Below the pieces are notes generated by a model that worked only from the letters and a program-made list of their open reading frames with translations, ran no database searches and was not told where the DNA came from. Position numbers and translations under genes: made by a program. Shown in pieces: positions 17,060-25,745 of a stretch of DNA of 46,148 bases (position 1 is its first letter; each line of letters opens with the position of its first letter). The DNA comes from an uncultured Acetatifactor sp. (lineage in GTDB: Bacteria; Bacillota; Clostridia; Lachnospirales; Lachnospiraceae): contig CAKRRD010000018.1 of assembly GCA_934394815.1 (NCBI GenBank), positions 1 through 46,148 of the forward strand, written 5' to 3'.

Positions 17060-17395
17060 ATGCTTTTTAATACAGGAGCAGCTCTGCTGGATGCTATCGT
17101 GCTGGCGGTGGTGGCCCGGGAACCGGAAGGAACCTATGGCTACAAGATCACCCAGGAGGTTCGACAGGTGATCGAACTGTCGGAATCCACCCTGTATCCC
17201 GTGCTTCGGAGACTACAGAAGGATGAATGTCTGGAGGTCTATGACAGGGAATGCAGCGGCAGGACGAGACGCTATTACAAGGTCACCGGCAGAGGCTGGG
17301 CACAGCTTCATTTATATGAAAGCGAGTGGCGAAGCTACAGCGGGAAGATCACAGGACTGTTTGAGGGAAGACCGGTGAAGAGGTCAGAGGCGTAA
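17060..17395 (+). CDS. PadR-family transcriptional regulator
   Basis: The 111-residue protein is a winged-helix repressor. Motifs typical of PadR are LDAIVLAVVAREPEGTYGYK, ELSESTLYPVLRRLQKDECL (recognition helix) and RTRRYYKVTGRGWAQL (wing). The length corresponds to the short subfamily with a single C-terminal dimerisation helix. GAGAGGAG lies just upstream of the ATG. It is first in a three-gene operon with a DUF1700 and a DUF4097 protein, a widespread Firmicutes arrangement thought to respond to envelope conditions. PadR proteins normally repress their own operon until a ligand binds; the 21-bp dyad over the promoter is the obvious operator candidate. Confidence 0.92.
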   Translation: MLFNTGAALLDAIVLAVVAREPEGTYGYKITQEVRQVIELSESTLYPVLRRLQKDECLEVYDRECSGRTRRYYKVTGRGWAQLHLYESEWRSYSGKITGLFEGRPVKRSEA

Positions 17396-17422
17396 ACATG
17401 CGCAGATGGGAGAAATAGTAGG

Positions 17423-18154
17423 ATGAGCAGAACGGAGTTTATGAAACAGCTGGAAAGCCTGCTGCAAAATATTCCAGACGCAGAGCGGGAAGAAGCGCTG
17501 CAATATTATAATGAATATTTTAACGATGCGGGACCGGAGAATGAACAGAATGTCATTGAGGCACTGGGGAATCCGATGAAAGTAGCGGAGAATATCAAAA
17601 AAGACATTTTCGGGAATGGTTATGGAGAGAATAGCTGCCAGAAGATCAATGCCGAAACCAAAGCAATGATCATCTACCCGGCAGATTCCAATGAGGAAGA
17701 CGGCGGCACAGAACAGCGCAGCTGGCAGAACGACGCAGCACAGACTGCACAGGCACAGATGGTATCCTCGCAGAAAAAAGAAGGAATGTCCACAGGCATG
17801 ATCGTATTAATTGTGATTTTATGTATTCTGGCATCCCCGTTGATTCTGGGAGCAGCTTCCGCCGGTATCGGCGTGGCAGCAGGGCTGATCGCCGGATGGT
17901 TCGGTCTGATCATCGGTTTCGGGGCAACGGCAGCAGCACTGATACTGGTTCTGATCGCACTGGTGGCAGTAGGGATCATCAGTATGTTTACGCATCCATT
18001 TGTGGGAATGTGCCTGATCGGTGCCGGACTGATCTGCGGAGGTGTCGGACTTCTGTTCCTGATGCTGACCGTGGCCATGGCGGGAATCGCCACACCGTCG
18101 ATCTGTTGTTGGATCGGAGGATTATTCCAGAAAAGAGGTAAAAAAGAAGCATGA
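17423..18154 (+). CDS. DUF1700 (HAAS-domain) membrane protein
   Basis: The 243-residue protein starts with a HAAS/DUF1700 domain (residues 1-62: MSRTEFMKQLESLLQNIP, AEREEALQYYNEYF, ALGNPMKVAENIKKDI). An acidic linker follows, and then four hydrophobic segments (about 118-232) rich in Gly, Ala, Ile and Val. This family is paired with PadR regulators, probably as the membrane component of a sensing pair; molecular function is unknown. It overlaps the next gene by 4 nt (ATGA), showing translational coupling. Confidence 0.88.
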   Translation: MSRTEFMKQLESLLQNIPDAEREEALQYYNEYFNDAGPENEQNVIEALGNPMKVAENIKKDIFGNGYGENSCQKINAETKAMIIYPADSNEEDGGTEQRSWQNDAAQTAQAQMVSSQKKEGMSTGMIVLIVILCILASPLILGAASAGIGVAAGLIAGWFGLIIGFGATAAALILVLIALVAVGIISMFTHPFVGMCLIGAGLICGGVGLLFLMLTVAMAGIATPSICCWIGGLFQKRGKKEA

Positions 18155-19125
18155 GAAAATTTATGAAGGGCTGTGCCATCACAGCGTTGCTATTTATATT
18201 ATTGGGACTGATCCTGGGAGTGAGCGGAAGCCTGGGGAATGGCTCCACGCATTTTTCGCTGGGGGAGATCCTGTCAGCGGTTACCCTGGGAAGAATCTCC
18301 GAAGAAAAGGTAGATGACTGGAATGACGGTGTGACGGAGCAGATCCGGGAAAATATAGGCGATGTGCACTATGATCTGGAGGACAATGTGGATTATGACT
18401 CAGATTATGAAGTAAAGTCGGGAAAGATAGAGCTGTATGTTCTGGGGGATGACAGCCAGGGCATCACGGATCTACAGGTGCAGGCCGGTGGCTGTGTCAT
18501 GAAGATTCAGGTGTCAGAGGATAACTGCTTCCGGGTAGAAGCCGACGGAATGCGAAAGTTCCAGGGATATGTGGAAGGCGGTACGATAGAGATCCGCGGA
18601 ACCTCAAAAGCAAGCAACAACAGTGAGGGTAATCTGGGCGGTTCCATCTGCCTGTATGTACCGGAGGGATATTATTTTGAAAATACCTCTTTGGATCTGG
18701 GCGCCGGAAGCCTCAGTGTAGAGGAATTGCAGACAGGGGCGCTGGAAGCCAATGTGGGTGCCGGCAAGATGACGTTTGAAAAACTGGATGCTGATCAGGC
18801 AGAGTTAGACTGTGGTGCCGGTCAGATGACAGTAGAAGAACTGAGCAGCCGCGTGGCAGAGGTGTCCGTAGGAATGGGGTCCGTCCGTCTGAACGGAGAT
18901 GTGACTGAACGATTGGACGGAGAGTGCTCCATGGGAGAACTGAAACTGACACTGGCAGGAACGCAGACAGATTTCAACTACGACTTAAGCTGCGGTATGG
19001 GTGAACTGAAGGTCGGTGATGACAGTTACAATGGCCTGGCACAGGAGAAACAGATCAACAACAACGCCGCTAAAAATATGGAGCTGGAATGTGCTATGGG
19101 CAGCGTTGTGGTGAAGTTTAAATAA
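18151..19125 (+). CDS. DUF4097 family envelope protein
   Basis: The 324-residue protein has a single N-terminal membrane segment (about residues 7-29). An acidic linker (about 45-85) leads to an extracytoplasmic beta-rich domain with repeating short strands: DLGAGSLSVEEL, NVGAGKMTFEKL, DCGAGQMTVEEL, SVGMGSVRLNG, SMGELKLTL. The repeats give a beta-solenoid, as in LiaG/DUF4097 proteins associated with envelope stress. It is last in the padR operon and overlaps the DUF1700 gene by 4 nt. The function is unproven. Downstream, a 9-bp stem with a 20-nt loop (19143-19180) lacks a T tract, so no clear terminator separates it from the convergent pyridoxamine kinase gene. Confidence 0.85.
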   Translation: MRKFMKGCAITALLFILLGLILGVSGSLGNGSTHFSLGEILSAVTLGRISEEKVDDWNDGVTEQIRENIGDVHYDLEDNVDYDSDYEVKSGKIELYVLGDDSQGITDLQVQAGGCVMKIQVSEDNCFRVEADGMRKFQGYVEGGTIEIRGTSKASNNSEGNLGGSICLYVPEGYYFENTSLDLGAGSLSVEELQTGALEANVGAGKMTFEKLDADQAELDCGAGQMTVEELSSRVAEVSVGMGSVRLNGDVTERLDGECSMGELKLTLAGTQTDFNYDLSCGMGELKVGDDSYNGLAQEKQINNNAAKNMELECAMGSVVVKFK

Positions 19126-19204
19126 AATACTGCCGGTACACCCAGACATTCAAACATATACGAGGCTTTGAGAATGTCTGAAGGGATGGACATTTCAATT
19201 TCTT

Positions 19205-20071
19205 TTACAACAGCGCCGCCAAGTATTTCTCAAACACCACACCCTCCTGCACGGGAGTCCCGGCCTTTTCACTTCCGGCGATGCACAGGCCTACGAAATT
19301 CGCCGCCTTTTGCACGGAAGATAACAGTGTCTCCCCGCGGACGGCATCAGCGGCGAGGATGGAGGCGAAGATATCGCCGGTGCCGGGGCGGGAGGCTCCG
19401 GCAATGGGGCTGGCTACAGTGGTATAGACGCCGTCGTCCCACAGGAAATTGACCAGAGAATCCCCCTGACGGATGCCGGTGATGACGATGGAGGCACCGA
19501 CGGAACTAGCAGGAGCCAGCCGTTCACACAATCCGGACAGCTCCTGCATCGTCCATTCCCCTTCTTTCCAGGGAGTCCCCGTCAGCAGGCAGGCCTCCGT
19601 AATATTCGGGGTAATAATATCCGCCAGAGGCAGCAGTTCCTTCATCTTCTGCACATGCGTCTCTGTGATGGAGGAATAGGCCTTGCCGTGATCCCCCATG
19701 ACCGGATCTAACAGAAACAACGGCGGCCGGAACATTTCCACGAATTCCCGGACAATGTCGATCTGCTCTTCCTTTCCCAGAAATCCGCAGTACAGGCCGT
19801 CGAAAGTAAGCCCCAGCTCCTTCCACACGTTTACATAATCTCTCATATGAGTGGTATAGTCATCAAAATGGCAGAGAGGAAATCCCAAATGGTTCGACAA
19901 AACAGAAGTAGGCACAGGGCATACCTGTACCTTCATCACGCTGATCACGGGCAGGGACACGGTAGTGGAGCAGCGCCCGAAACCGGCAATATCATTAATC
20001 ATAGCAAGGCGGGGAACAAAATCCCCGCCTTTTTGTGCATTACTATTAGAAGTATCGAAATCAGATTTCAT
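19205..20071 (-). CDS. Pyridoxamine kinase (PdxK/PdxY type)
   Basis: The 288-residue ribokinase-fold protein phosphorylates pyridoxal, pyridoxine or pyridoxamine, the salvage step to PLP. Family features are INDIAGFGRCSTTVSLPVIS near the N-terminus, the CPVPTSVLSNHLGFP substrate loop, LLDPVMGDHGKAYS, ITPNITEACLLTG, and SRPGTGDIFASIL with the catalytic Asp near residue 223. The start at 20071 overlaps the ECF S-component gene by 11 nt and has AGGA 7 nt upstream. It adds about 20 residues not usual in the family, but later starts would cut the conserved fold. The overlap links the kinase to a transporter, presumably for vitamin B6. A terminator-shaped hairpin on the opposite strand lies within its 5' end. 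Confidence 0.9.
   Translation of the reverse strand: MKSDFDTSNSNAQKGGDFVPRLAMINDIAGFGRCSTTVSLPVISVMKVQVCPVPTSVLSNHLGFPLCHFDDYTTHMRDYVNVWKELGLTFDGLYCGFLGKEEQIDIVREFVEMFRPPLFLLDPVMGDHGKAYSSITETHVQKMKELLPLADIITPNITEACLLTGTPWKEGEWTMQELSGLCERLAPASSVGASIVITGIRQGDSLVNFLWDDGVYTTVASPIAGASRPGTGDIFASILAADAVRGETLLSSVQKAANFVGLCIAGSEKAGTPVQEGVVFEKYLAALL
20006..20036 (+). terminator. Terminator-shaped hairpin antisense to the pyridoxamine kinase 5' end
   Basis: AAGGCGGGGA (20006-20015) pairs perfectly with TCCCCGCCTT (20022-20031), followed on the plus strand by TTTTTG. It lies within codons of the minus-strand kinase, near the ECF/kinase junction. It could end an antisense transcript or influence kinase translation; it may also be accidental. 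Confidence 0.35.
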
Positions 20072-20966
20072 GGAATAATCCTGCTTTCTTCAGTGCCGGA
20101 CGGAGTGCCAGATAGAAGACGGAAGCACAGATCACGGCAACGATGGCGTTGACACCAGTGGTCACAGTGCTGATCTTGGCCAGAGCCTTGGAGATATCCT
20201 GGGGCACACCAAGCAGATACATTTTATAGAAGTAACCAACCAGAGGATCTGCTACGACATTAAATGCCATACCGCAGGCAGAAGCCAGGATCGTTACGCC
20301 GGTCACATATTTTGCGGAATGCTCTTTGCTCAGATGGAAGATCTTGTGAGCCACCAGACCTACGATCAGGCCGATGCACAATTTTAACAGGAAGGTCTTG
20401 GGTGCACTGGTCACATAAGCGGTGGTCAGATCAGCGATGGTCATACCGATGGCACCGGCAAGTCCGCCCCAGTAACCGCCTAACAGCAGGGCTGCCAGTA
20501 CGCAGAACACATTGCCAAGATGGAATGCGGTCTTTTCGGGACCAACGGGAATGTCGATCTTGAAGAAAGCGAATCCGATATAGCACAGAGCCGCTAACAG
20601 ACCTGCCTGCGCCAGTTTCTTTACATCTGCCTTCTGGGAGGGAACAACACCGGCAATGGCATTGTACAATCCCTTAACGGTCAGCAGGACAGCGAAAAAT
20701 ACCAGTACCAGACTGTAAGAATAAGGACGCTCCGCAGCTAACTTCAGATCGGATAATTCGCTCTTCTGAGCATTTAATGCGTCCAGATCTCCGGTAGCCG
20801 TTCCGTTGTTAATGGCCTCGATGGAAGCCTTCACTTCACTTAACTGGTCACTGTAAGCAACGGCCTGCTGATAGCTGTTATTGTGAGTAATGACTGCAAG
20901 AACGATTCCAAGAAGCAGAAGAATGGCTCCTGCGATCAAAACACCGTATGTTTTTTTCTTTTCCAT
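20061..20966 (-). CDS. ECF transporter S component, probably for vitamin B6
   Basis: The 301-residue protein has an N-terminal membrane helix (about 7-26) and a coiled-coil stretch with SDQLSEVKASIEAIN (about 38-72). A second helix follows, then the compact S-component fold with about six helices, including AQAGLLAALCYIGFAFFKI, LGNVFCVLAALLLGGYWGG and LAGAIGMTIADLTTAYV. S components bind a vitamin and dock onto a shared energising module (EcfAA'T), which is not encoded here. Overlap with a pyridoxamine kinase gene suggests pyridoxine or related B6 vitamers; this is inferred from context only. The start at 20966 has GAGGAGA 8 nt upstream; an earlier ATG at 21008 lacks one. The N-terminal helix plus coiled coil is unusual. 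Confidence 0.78.
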   Translation of the reverse strand: MEKKKTYGVLIAGAILLLLGIVLAVITHNNSYQQAVAYSDQLSEVKASIEAINNGTATGDLDALNAQKSELSDLKLAAERPYSYSLVLVFFAVLLTVKGLYNAIAGVVPSQKADVKKLAQAGLLAALCYIGFAFFKIDIPVGPEKTAFHLGNVFCVLAALLLGGYWGGLAGAIGMTIADLTTAYVTSAPKTFLLKLCIGLIVGLVAHKIFHLSKEHSAKYVTGVTILASACGMAFNVVADPLVGYFYKMYLLGVPQDISKALAKISTVTTGVNAIVAVICASVFYLALRPALKKAGLFHEI

Positions 20967-21137
20967 AATGATGATCTCCTCTTTTGGTTTCTTTTTCATA
21001 ATTCCCATTTCCTCGGTGGGATATGTCAGGAATCAGTGTATAGAAAAAGTGGCTCGTCAGAAAGAGCCAGAATGAGTTTTTTTTACCATACCAGTTTTGA
21101 ACTACAGGAAAACATCCCGCCGGGGAGTAAGATTTCC

Positions 21138-21167
21138 TTGACAAAGGATTGATTCCTGTACTATATT
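21138..21167 (+). promoter_or_regulatory. Sigma-A promoter of the valS T-box leader
   Basis: TTGACA (21138-21143, perfect) and TATATT (21162-21167) are separated by 18 nt. A start near 21174 would give a leader of about 330 nt ahead of valS. Confidence 0.8.
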
Positions 21168-21173
21168 TCTTAT

Positions 21174-21466
21174 TAGTAGTTTTTACAAATAGAAAAGGCA
21201 ATGACGAAGAGGAGTACACATATCCCCTTACCAGAGAGAGCGGCTGCATGTATGCGCTGGAAGGCTGCTTCAAGACAGGAGTGTGGAAGGTAGCTTCCAA
21301 GCCGGAGAACTGAGACCGGATATCCCGGGCGTAAGTTTTCACGAGTTATCCCCGTTACCGGATAGGACTTTGTAGGAAGTCGCAGGAGGCAGCGTAAGCT
21401 GTGAACAAAGGTGGTACCGCGTTAATGACGCCCTTTGCTGACGAGAGTCGGCAGAGGGCTTTTCTA
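21174..21466 (+). ncRNA. T-box riboswitch leader of valS
   Basis: The leader senses uncharged tRNA-Val and prevents termination. Visible parts are a stem I region with GACGAAGAGGAGTAC and AGAGAGCGGCTG, and the invariant T-box AGGTGGTACCGCG (21409-21421). A terminator follows, with stem 21430-21442/21447-21459, GAGA loop and TTTTCT tract. The 5' part of the terminator stem can instead pair near the T-box as the antiterminator. A GTA at 21290-21292 (GGAAGGTAGC) is a candidate Val specifier codon, but I could not fold stem I well enough to be sure. Confidence 0.93.
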
Positions 21467-21504
21467 TTGCGACGATTCAGAGCAATGTAAAAAAGGAGGA
21501 AAAA

Positions 21505-24183
21505 ATGAGCAAAGAATTAGCCAAGACCTATGACCCCAGCGGCATAGAAGACAGACTGTACCAGAAATGGCTTGACAAAAAGTATTTCCATGCGGAGGTA
21601 GATCACAGTAAGACTCCCTTCACCATAGTGATCCCGCCCCCAAATATCACCGGACAGCTTCACATGGGTCATGCACTGGACAACACCATGCAGGATATCC
21701 TGATCCGTTATAAGAGAATGCAGGGTTACAACGCACTGTGGCAGCCCGGCACCGACCACGCAAGTATCGCTACTGAGGTCAAGATCATCCAGAAGCTGAA
21801 GGAAGAAGGCATCGATAAACATGATCTGGGACGTGAAAAGTTTCTGGAGAGAGCCTGGGAGTGGAAGAAGGAATACGGCGGACGTATCATCGAACAGCTG
21901 AAGAAGCTGGGATCTTCCTGTGACTGGGACAGAGAGCGTTTCACCATGGATGAAGGCTGCAACAAGGCTGTGACCGAAGTATTCGTGAAGATGCATGAAA
22001 AAGGCTACATCTATAAGGGTGCCCGTATCATCAACTGGTGTCCCGTATGTAACACCTCCATCTCTGATGCAGAGGTAGAATATCAGGAGCAGGCCGGACA
22101 TTTCTGGCACATCAAGTATCCTCTGATGAACGAGGACGGAACTCCCAGCACTACAGAGTTCCTGACCTTTGCCACCACTCGTCCCGAGACCATGTTAGGC
22201 GATACCGCAGTAGCCATCCATCCCGATGACGAGCGTTATACCCACCTGCATGGCAGAAAGGTACTGCTTCCTATTGTAAATCGTGTGATCCCCATCGTAG
22301 AGGACGCGTATGTAGACAGAGAGTTCGGTACCGGTGTCGTTAAGATCACTCCCGCCCATGACCCTAACGACTTTGAGGTCGGCAAGCGTCACAATCTGCC
22401 CGTGATCAATATCCTGAACGATGATGCCACTATCAACAAAAACGGCGGCAAATTCGAGGGCACGGATCGTTACGTGGCGAGAAAAGCCATCGTGGAAGAA
22501 CTGGATCAGATGGGACTGTTGGTAAAGATCGAGGATCATGTGCACAACGTAGGTACCCATGACCGTTGTAAGACCACCATCGAGCCTCTGGTAAAAGAGC
22601 AATGGTTCGTGAAGATGGACGAACTCATCAAGCCCGCAAGAGAAGCAGTGAAAAACGGCGAGATCAAGCTGATCCCCGAGCGTATGGAGAAGAACTACTT
22701 CAACTGGACGGATAATATCCGTGACTGGTGTATCAGCCGTCAGCTGTGGTGGGGACACAGAATTCCTGCGTACTACTGCGATGACTGCGGTGAAGTAGTG
22801 GTAGCCAAGGAGATGCCGAAGGTATGTCCCAAGTGCGGCTGCACCCACTTTACACAGGATCCCGATACTCTGGATACCTGGTTCTCCTCCGCACTGTGGC
22901 CTTTCGAGACTCTGGGCTGGCCGGATCAGACCGAGGATCTGAAATATTTCTATCCCACAGACGTACTGGTAACCGGTTACGATATTATCTTCTTCTGGGT
23001 TATCCGTATGATCTTCTCCGGCTATGAGCAGATGGGAGAGAAGCCCTTCAAGACCGTACTGTTCCACGGACTGGTACGTGACAGTCAGGGCCGCAAGATG
23101 TCCAAGTCTCTGGGCAATGGTATTGATCCGCTGGAGATCATCAGCCAGTACGGTGCCGATGCACTGCGTCTGACCCTGATCACCGGCAACGCACCGGGCA
23201 ACGATATGCGTTTCTACTATGAGAGAGTAGAGAACAGCCGTAACTTCGCCAACAAGGTATGGAATGCTTCCCGTTTCATCATGATGAATATGGAGCAGGC
23301 ACTGGAGAAGACCGGCAAAGATATCACCACTCCTGCGGCAGCAGATTTACAGCCCGTAGATAAGTGGATCCTGTCCAAATTGAACACTCTGGTAAAAGAT
23401 GTGACCGACAACATGGATCACTTCGAACTGGGTATCGCCGTACAGAAAGTATACGACTTTATCTGGGATGAATTCTGCGACTGGTACATTGAGATGGTAA
23501 AACCCCGTCTGTACAGCACCGATGATGCAGTCAGCCAGAATGCGGCACTGTGGACCTTAAAGAACGTTCTGACCGATGCTCTGAAGCTGTTACATCCTTA
23601 CATGCCTTTTATCACCGAGGAGATCTTCTGCACCATTCAGAACGAAGAAGAGTCCATCATGATCAGCAAATGGGCGGAGTACAGCGAGGATCGTGCATTC
23701 CCCGCAGAGGAGAAAGCCATTGAGACGATTAAGGAAGCTGTCCGCGGTATCCGTAACATCCGTACCGAGATGAACGTGGCACCCAGCCGTAAGGCCAGTG
23801 TCTATGTAGTCAGCGAAAATGCCGAGATCCGCAAGATTTTCGAAGAAGGTAAGCTGTTCTTCGCAAGCCTTGCTTACGCCAACGAGATCATGATTCAGAC
23901 CGACAAGGCCGGTATTGCAGACGATGCGGTATCCGTAGTGATCCCCGGCGCAACCCTGTACATTCCTTTCGCAGAGCTGGTAGATATTGCACAGGAGATC
24001 GAGCGGCTGAAGAAGGAGCAGAAGAGACTGGAAGGCGAGCTTGCCCGTTCCAGAGGAATGCTGTCCAATGAGAGATTCCTGTCCAAGGCTCCCGAAGCGA
24101 AGATCATAGAGGAGAAGGAAAAGCTGGCAAAATACGAGCAGATGATGGAACAGGTGACAAAGCGCCTGGAGCAGCTGGCATAA
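21505..24183 (+). CDS. valS: Valyl-tRNA synthetase
   Basis: The 892-residue class Ia synthetase charges tRNA-Val and edits Thr-tRNA-Val. [15 protein letters not shown] (about residues 42-56) holds the HIGH motif and [11 protein letters not shown] (about 530) the KMSKS motif. The inserted CP1 editing domain includes [21 protein letters not shown] zinc-ribbon-like YYCDDCGEV...VCPKCGCTH lies near 420-447. The C-terminal coiled-coil arm (about 825-892, [20 protein letters not shown]) is typical of ValRS. Size agrees with bacterial ValRS (880-950). AAAGGAGG precedes the ATG. Expression is under the T-box leader. folC follows after 29 nt, as in many Firmicutes. Confidence 0.98.
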   Translation: MSKELAKTYDPSGIEDRLYQKWLDKKYFHAEVDHSKTPFTIVIPPPNITGQLHMGHALDNTMQDILIRYKRMQGYNALWQPGTDHASIATEVKIIQKLKEEGIDKHDLGREKFLERAWEWKKEYGGRIIEQLKKLGSSCDWDRERFTMDEGCNKAVTEVFVKMHEKGYIYKGARIINWCPVCNTSISDAEVEYQEQAGHFWHIKYPLMNEDGTPSTTEFLTFATTRPETMLGDTAVAIHPDDERYTHLHGRKVLLPIVNRVIPIVEDAYVDREFGTGVVKITPAHDPNDFEVGKRHNLPVINILNDDATINKNGGKFEGTDRYVARKAIVEELDQMGLLVKIEDHVHNVGTHDRCKTTIEPLVKEQWFVKMDELIKPAREAVKNGEIKLIPERMEKNYFNWTDNIRDWCISRQLWWGHRIPAYYCDDCGEVVVAKEMPKVCPKCGCTHFTQDPDTLDTWFSSALWPFETLGWPDQTEDLKYFYPTDVLVTGYDIIFFWVIRMIFSGYEQMGEKPFKTVLFHGLVRDSQGRKMSKSLGNGIDPLEIISQYGADALRLTLITGNAPGNDMRFYYERVENSRNFANKVWNASRFIMMNMEQALEKTGKDITTPAAADLQPVDKWILSKLNTLVKDVTDNMDHFELGIAVQKVYDFIWDEFCDWYIEMVKPRLYSTDDAVSQNAALWTLKNVLTDALKLLHPYMPFITEEIFCTIQNEEESIMISKWAEYSEDRAFPAEEKAIETIKEAVRGIRNIRTEMNVAPSRKASVYVVSENAEIRKIFEEGKLFFASLAYANEIMIQTDKAGIADDAVSVVIPGATLYIPFAELVDIAQEIERLKKEQKRLEGELARSRGMLSNERFLSKAPEAKIIEEKEKLAKYEQMMEQVTKRLEQLA

Positions 24184-24212
24184 ATAGCAGGAAACAGCAA
24201 AAAAAGAATCGT

Positions 24213-25598
24213 ATGAATATTACAACATTTAAGGAAGCGGTGGCATATCTTGACGGTATGCCCCGCTTTACTGTCAAAAAGAACCCGGAGGATACGAGAG
24301 ATCTACGGTGGTTTTTAAAAGAATTGAAGAATCCGGAGCAGACTCTGCGGATCATTCATGTGGCGGGCACCAATGGAAAAGGTTCCGTCTGTGCTTACAT
24401 GCGGTCTGTTTTGGAGGCTGCGGGCTATCGCACCGCCATGTTCACCTCACCGCATCTGGTGGATATGCGGGAACGGTTTGTTGTGGATGGGAAAATGATC
24501 CCGGAGGAAGCTTTTTTGCAGGCATTTCTCGCGGTCCGGAACGGTCTGCAGGAGGTAAACAGTGGTGCAGAACCGAAGGAAAATCGAAGCAGCACGGAAT
24601 TCGTGCTTAATTTTTATGAGTATCTGTTCTGCATGGCCCTGCTTTGGTTTGCGGAAGAAAAACCGGATTACTGCATCATCGAGACCGGCCTGGGGGGCAG
24701 GCTGGATGCCACGAACTATGTGGACAACAAGCTTCTCACCGTTATTACAAGAATAAGTCTGGATCATGTGCAGTATCTGGGAGATACCACGGCAAAGATC
24801 GCCGGGGAAAAGGCAGGCATCCTGCGTCCCGGTGTGCCGGTGGTGTATCTGGATGGGGACATGCAGGCCAGTGCGGTAATTTGCCGCAAAGCGTCAGAAC
24901 TTGGTGCGATGCAGATACCGGTGTCGAAAAAGGACTATACTTTCCTTGGATTTCGGAAGAAATACATTGATTTTTCCTTGCGCTCTGAGTATTATAATTA
25001 TATTAGTCTTACTTTGCATACCATCGCACGTTACCAGATGGAAAATGCGGCATTGGCGGTAAGGGCCGTGGAAGTGCTGTTTCGCAGTACGGATACGGAA
25101 GATGCCTGCGGCAGGCTTTGTGCCAGAGCCGGATGCCCTACTCCGGAGGAGATCCGTCAGGGAATCCTCGGCTGTTTCTGGCAGGGACGCATGGAAGAAG
25201 TGCTCCCGGAAGTGTATGTAGATGGTGCGCATAATGACGACGGCATCCGGGCTTTTCTGGATACCGTAAAAGAGGACGGCTGCACAGACGGCAGAAGACT
25301 GTTGTTTGGCGTAGCTGCGGATAAGGATTGCCGGCATATGATACAGCGGGTGATAACGTCGGGATTATTCGACCGGATCGCTTTTACCCACATGCGGACG
25401 GCAAGATCCGCCTCCCTGGAGGCACTGCGGGAGTTACTGGCGGCTTATCCGGAAGATCAGTTTACTATGTATACGGAAGCGGATACGGCACTTCGGACGG
25501 AAATCTCGGGCAGACGGCCCGGAGAACGGCTCTACATCGCCGGAAGCCTGTATCTTGTCGGGGAAATAAAGGAGTCTTTGGACCATGATCAATTTTGA
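24213..25598 (+). CDS. folC: Folylpolyglutamate synthase / dihydrofolate synthase
   Basis: The 461-residue Mur-ligase-family enzyme adds glutamate to folates, and in many bacteria also makes dihydrofolate from dihydropteroate. Motifs are VAGTNGKGSVCAYM (P-loop, about residue 50-63), MFTSPHLVDMRERF, ETGLGGRLDATN (Mg site), DHVQYLGDTTAKIAGEKAGI, and the C-domain VDGAHNDDGIRAF. It lies directly behind valS, the common Firmicutes order. The weak ribosome site (AGGAAA far upstream of the ATG) and 29-nt spacing suggest shared transcription with valS. Its last 14 nt overlap the next small gene. Confidence 0.95.
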   Translation: MNITTFKEAVAYLDGMPRFTVKKNPEDTRDLRWFLKELKNPEQTLRIIHVAGTNGKGSVCAYMRSVLEAAGYRTAMFTSPHLVDMRERFVVDGKMIPEEAFLQAFLAVRNGLQEVNSGAEPKENRSSTEFVLNFYEYLFCMALLWFAEEKPDYCIIETGLGGRLDATNYVDNKLLTVITRISLDHVQYLGDTTAKIAGEKAGILRPGVPVVYLDGDMQASAVICRKASELGAMQIPVSKKDYTFLGFRKKYIDFSLRSEYYNYISLTLHTIARYQMENAALAVRAVEVLFRSTDTEDACGRLCARAGCPTPEEIRQGILGCFWQGRMEEVLPEVYVDGAHNDDGIRAFLDTVKEDGCTDGRRLLFGVAADKDCRHMIQRVITSGLFDRIAFTHMRTARSASLEALRELLAAYPEDQFTMYTEADTALRTEISGRRPGERLYIAGSLYLVGEIKESLDHDQF

Positions 25599-25734
25599 AG
25601 AAGAACTGAAGAAATTTCATCCCAGTCTGGAAGTGGAAGACGCTGAGGAAGCCATCTACAATCAGGATCTGACCGATGCGGCGGATCTGCTGGTGAAAAT
25701 GATAAAAGAATCCGAAGAAAAAGAAGAGAAATAA
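25585..25734 (+). CDS. Small acidic protein between folC and the TPR gene
   Basis: This 49-residue open frame begins MINFEEELKKFHPSLEVEDA and ends in a charged KESEEKEEK tail. It overlaps the folC end by 14 nt in another frame, has GGAG about 10 nt upstream of its ATG, and stops 11 nt before the next gene, whose own AGGAGGG overlaps the stop region. The tight spacing, ribosome site and amphipathic helical composition support a real gene. I do not recognise a family; no membrane segment or metal motif is present. Confidence 0.65.
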   Translation: MINFEEELKKFHPSLEVEDAEEAIYNQDLTDAADLLVKMIKESEEKEEK

Positions 25735-25745
25735 GGAGGGAGAGC

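Noticed and set aside
22195..23067. 290-residue minus-strand open frame
   Set aside because: It is antisense to the valS catalytic and editing regions; no independent start signals.
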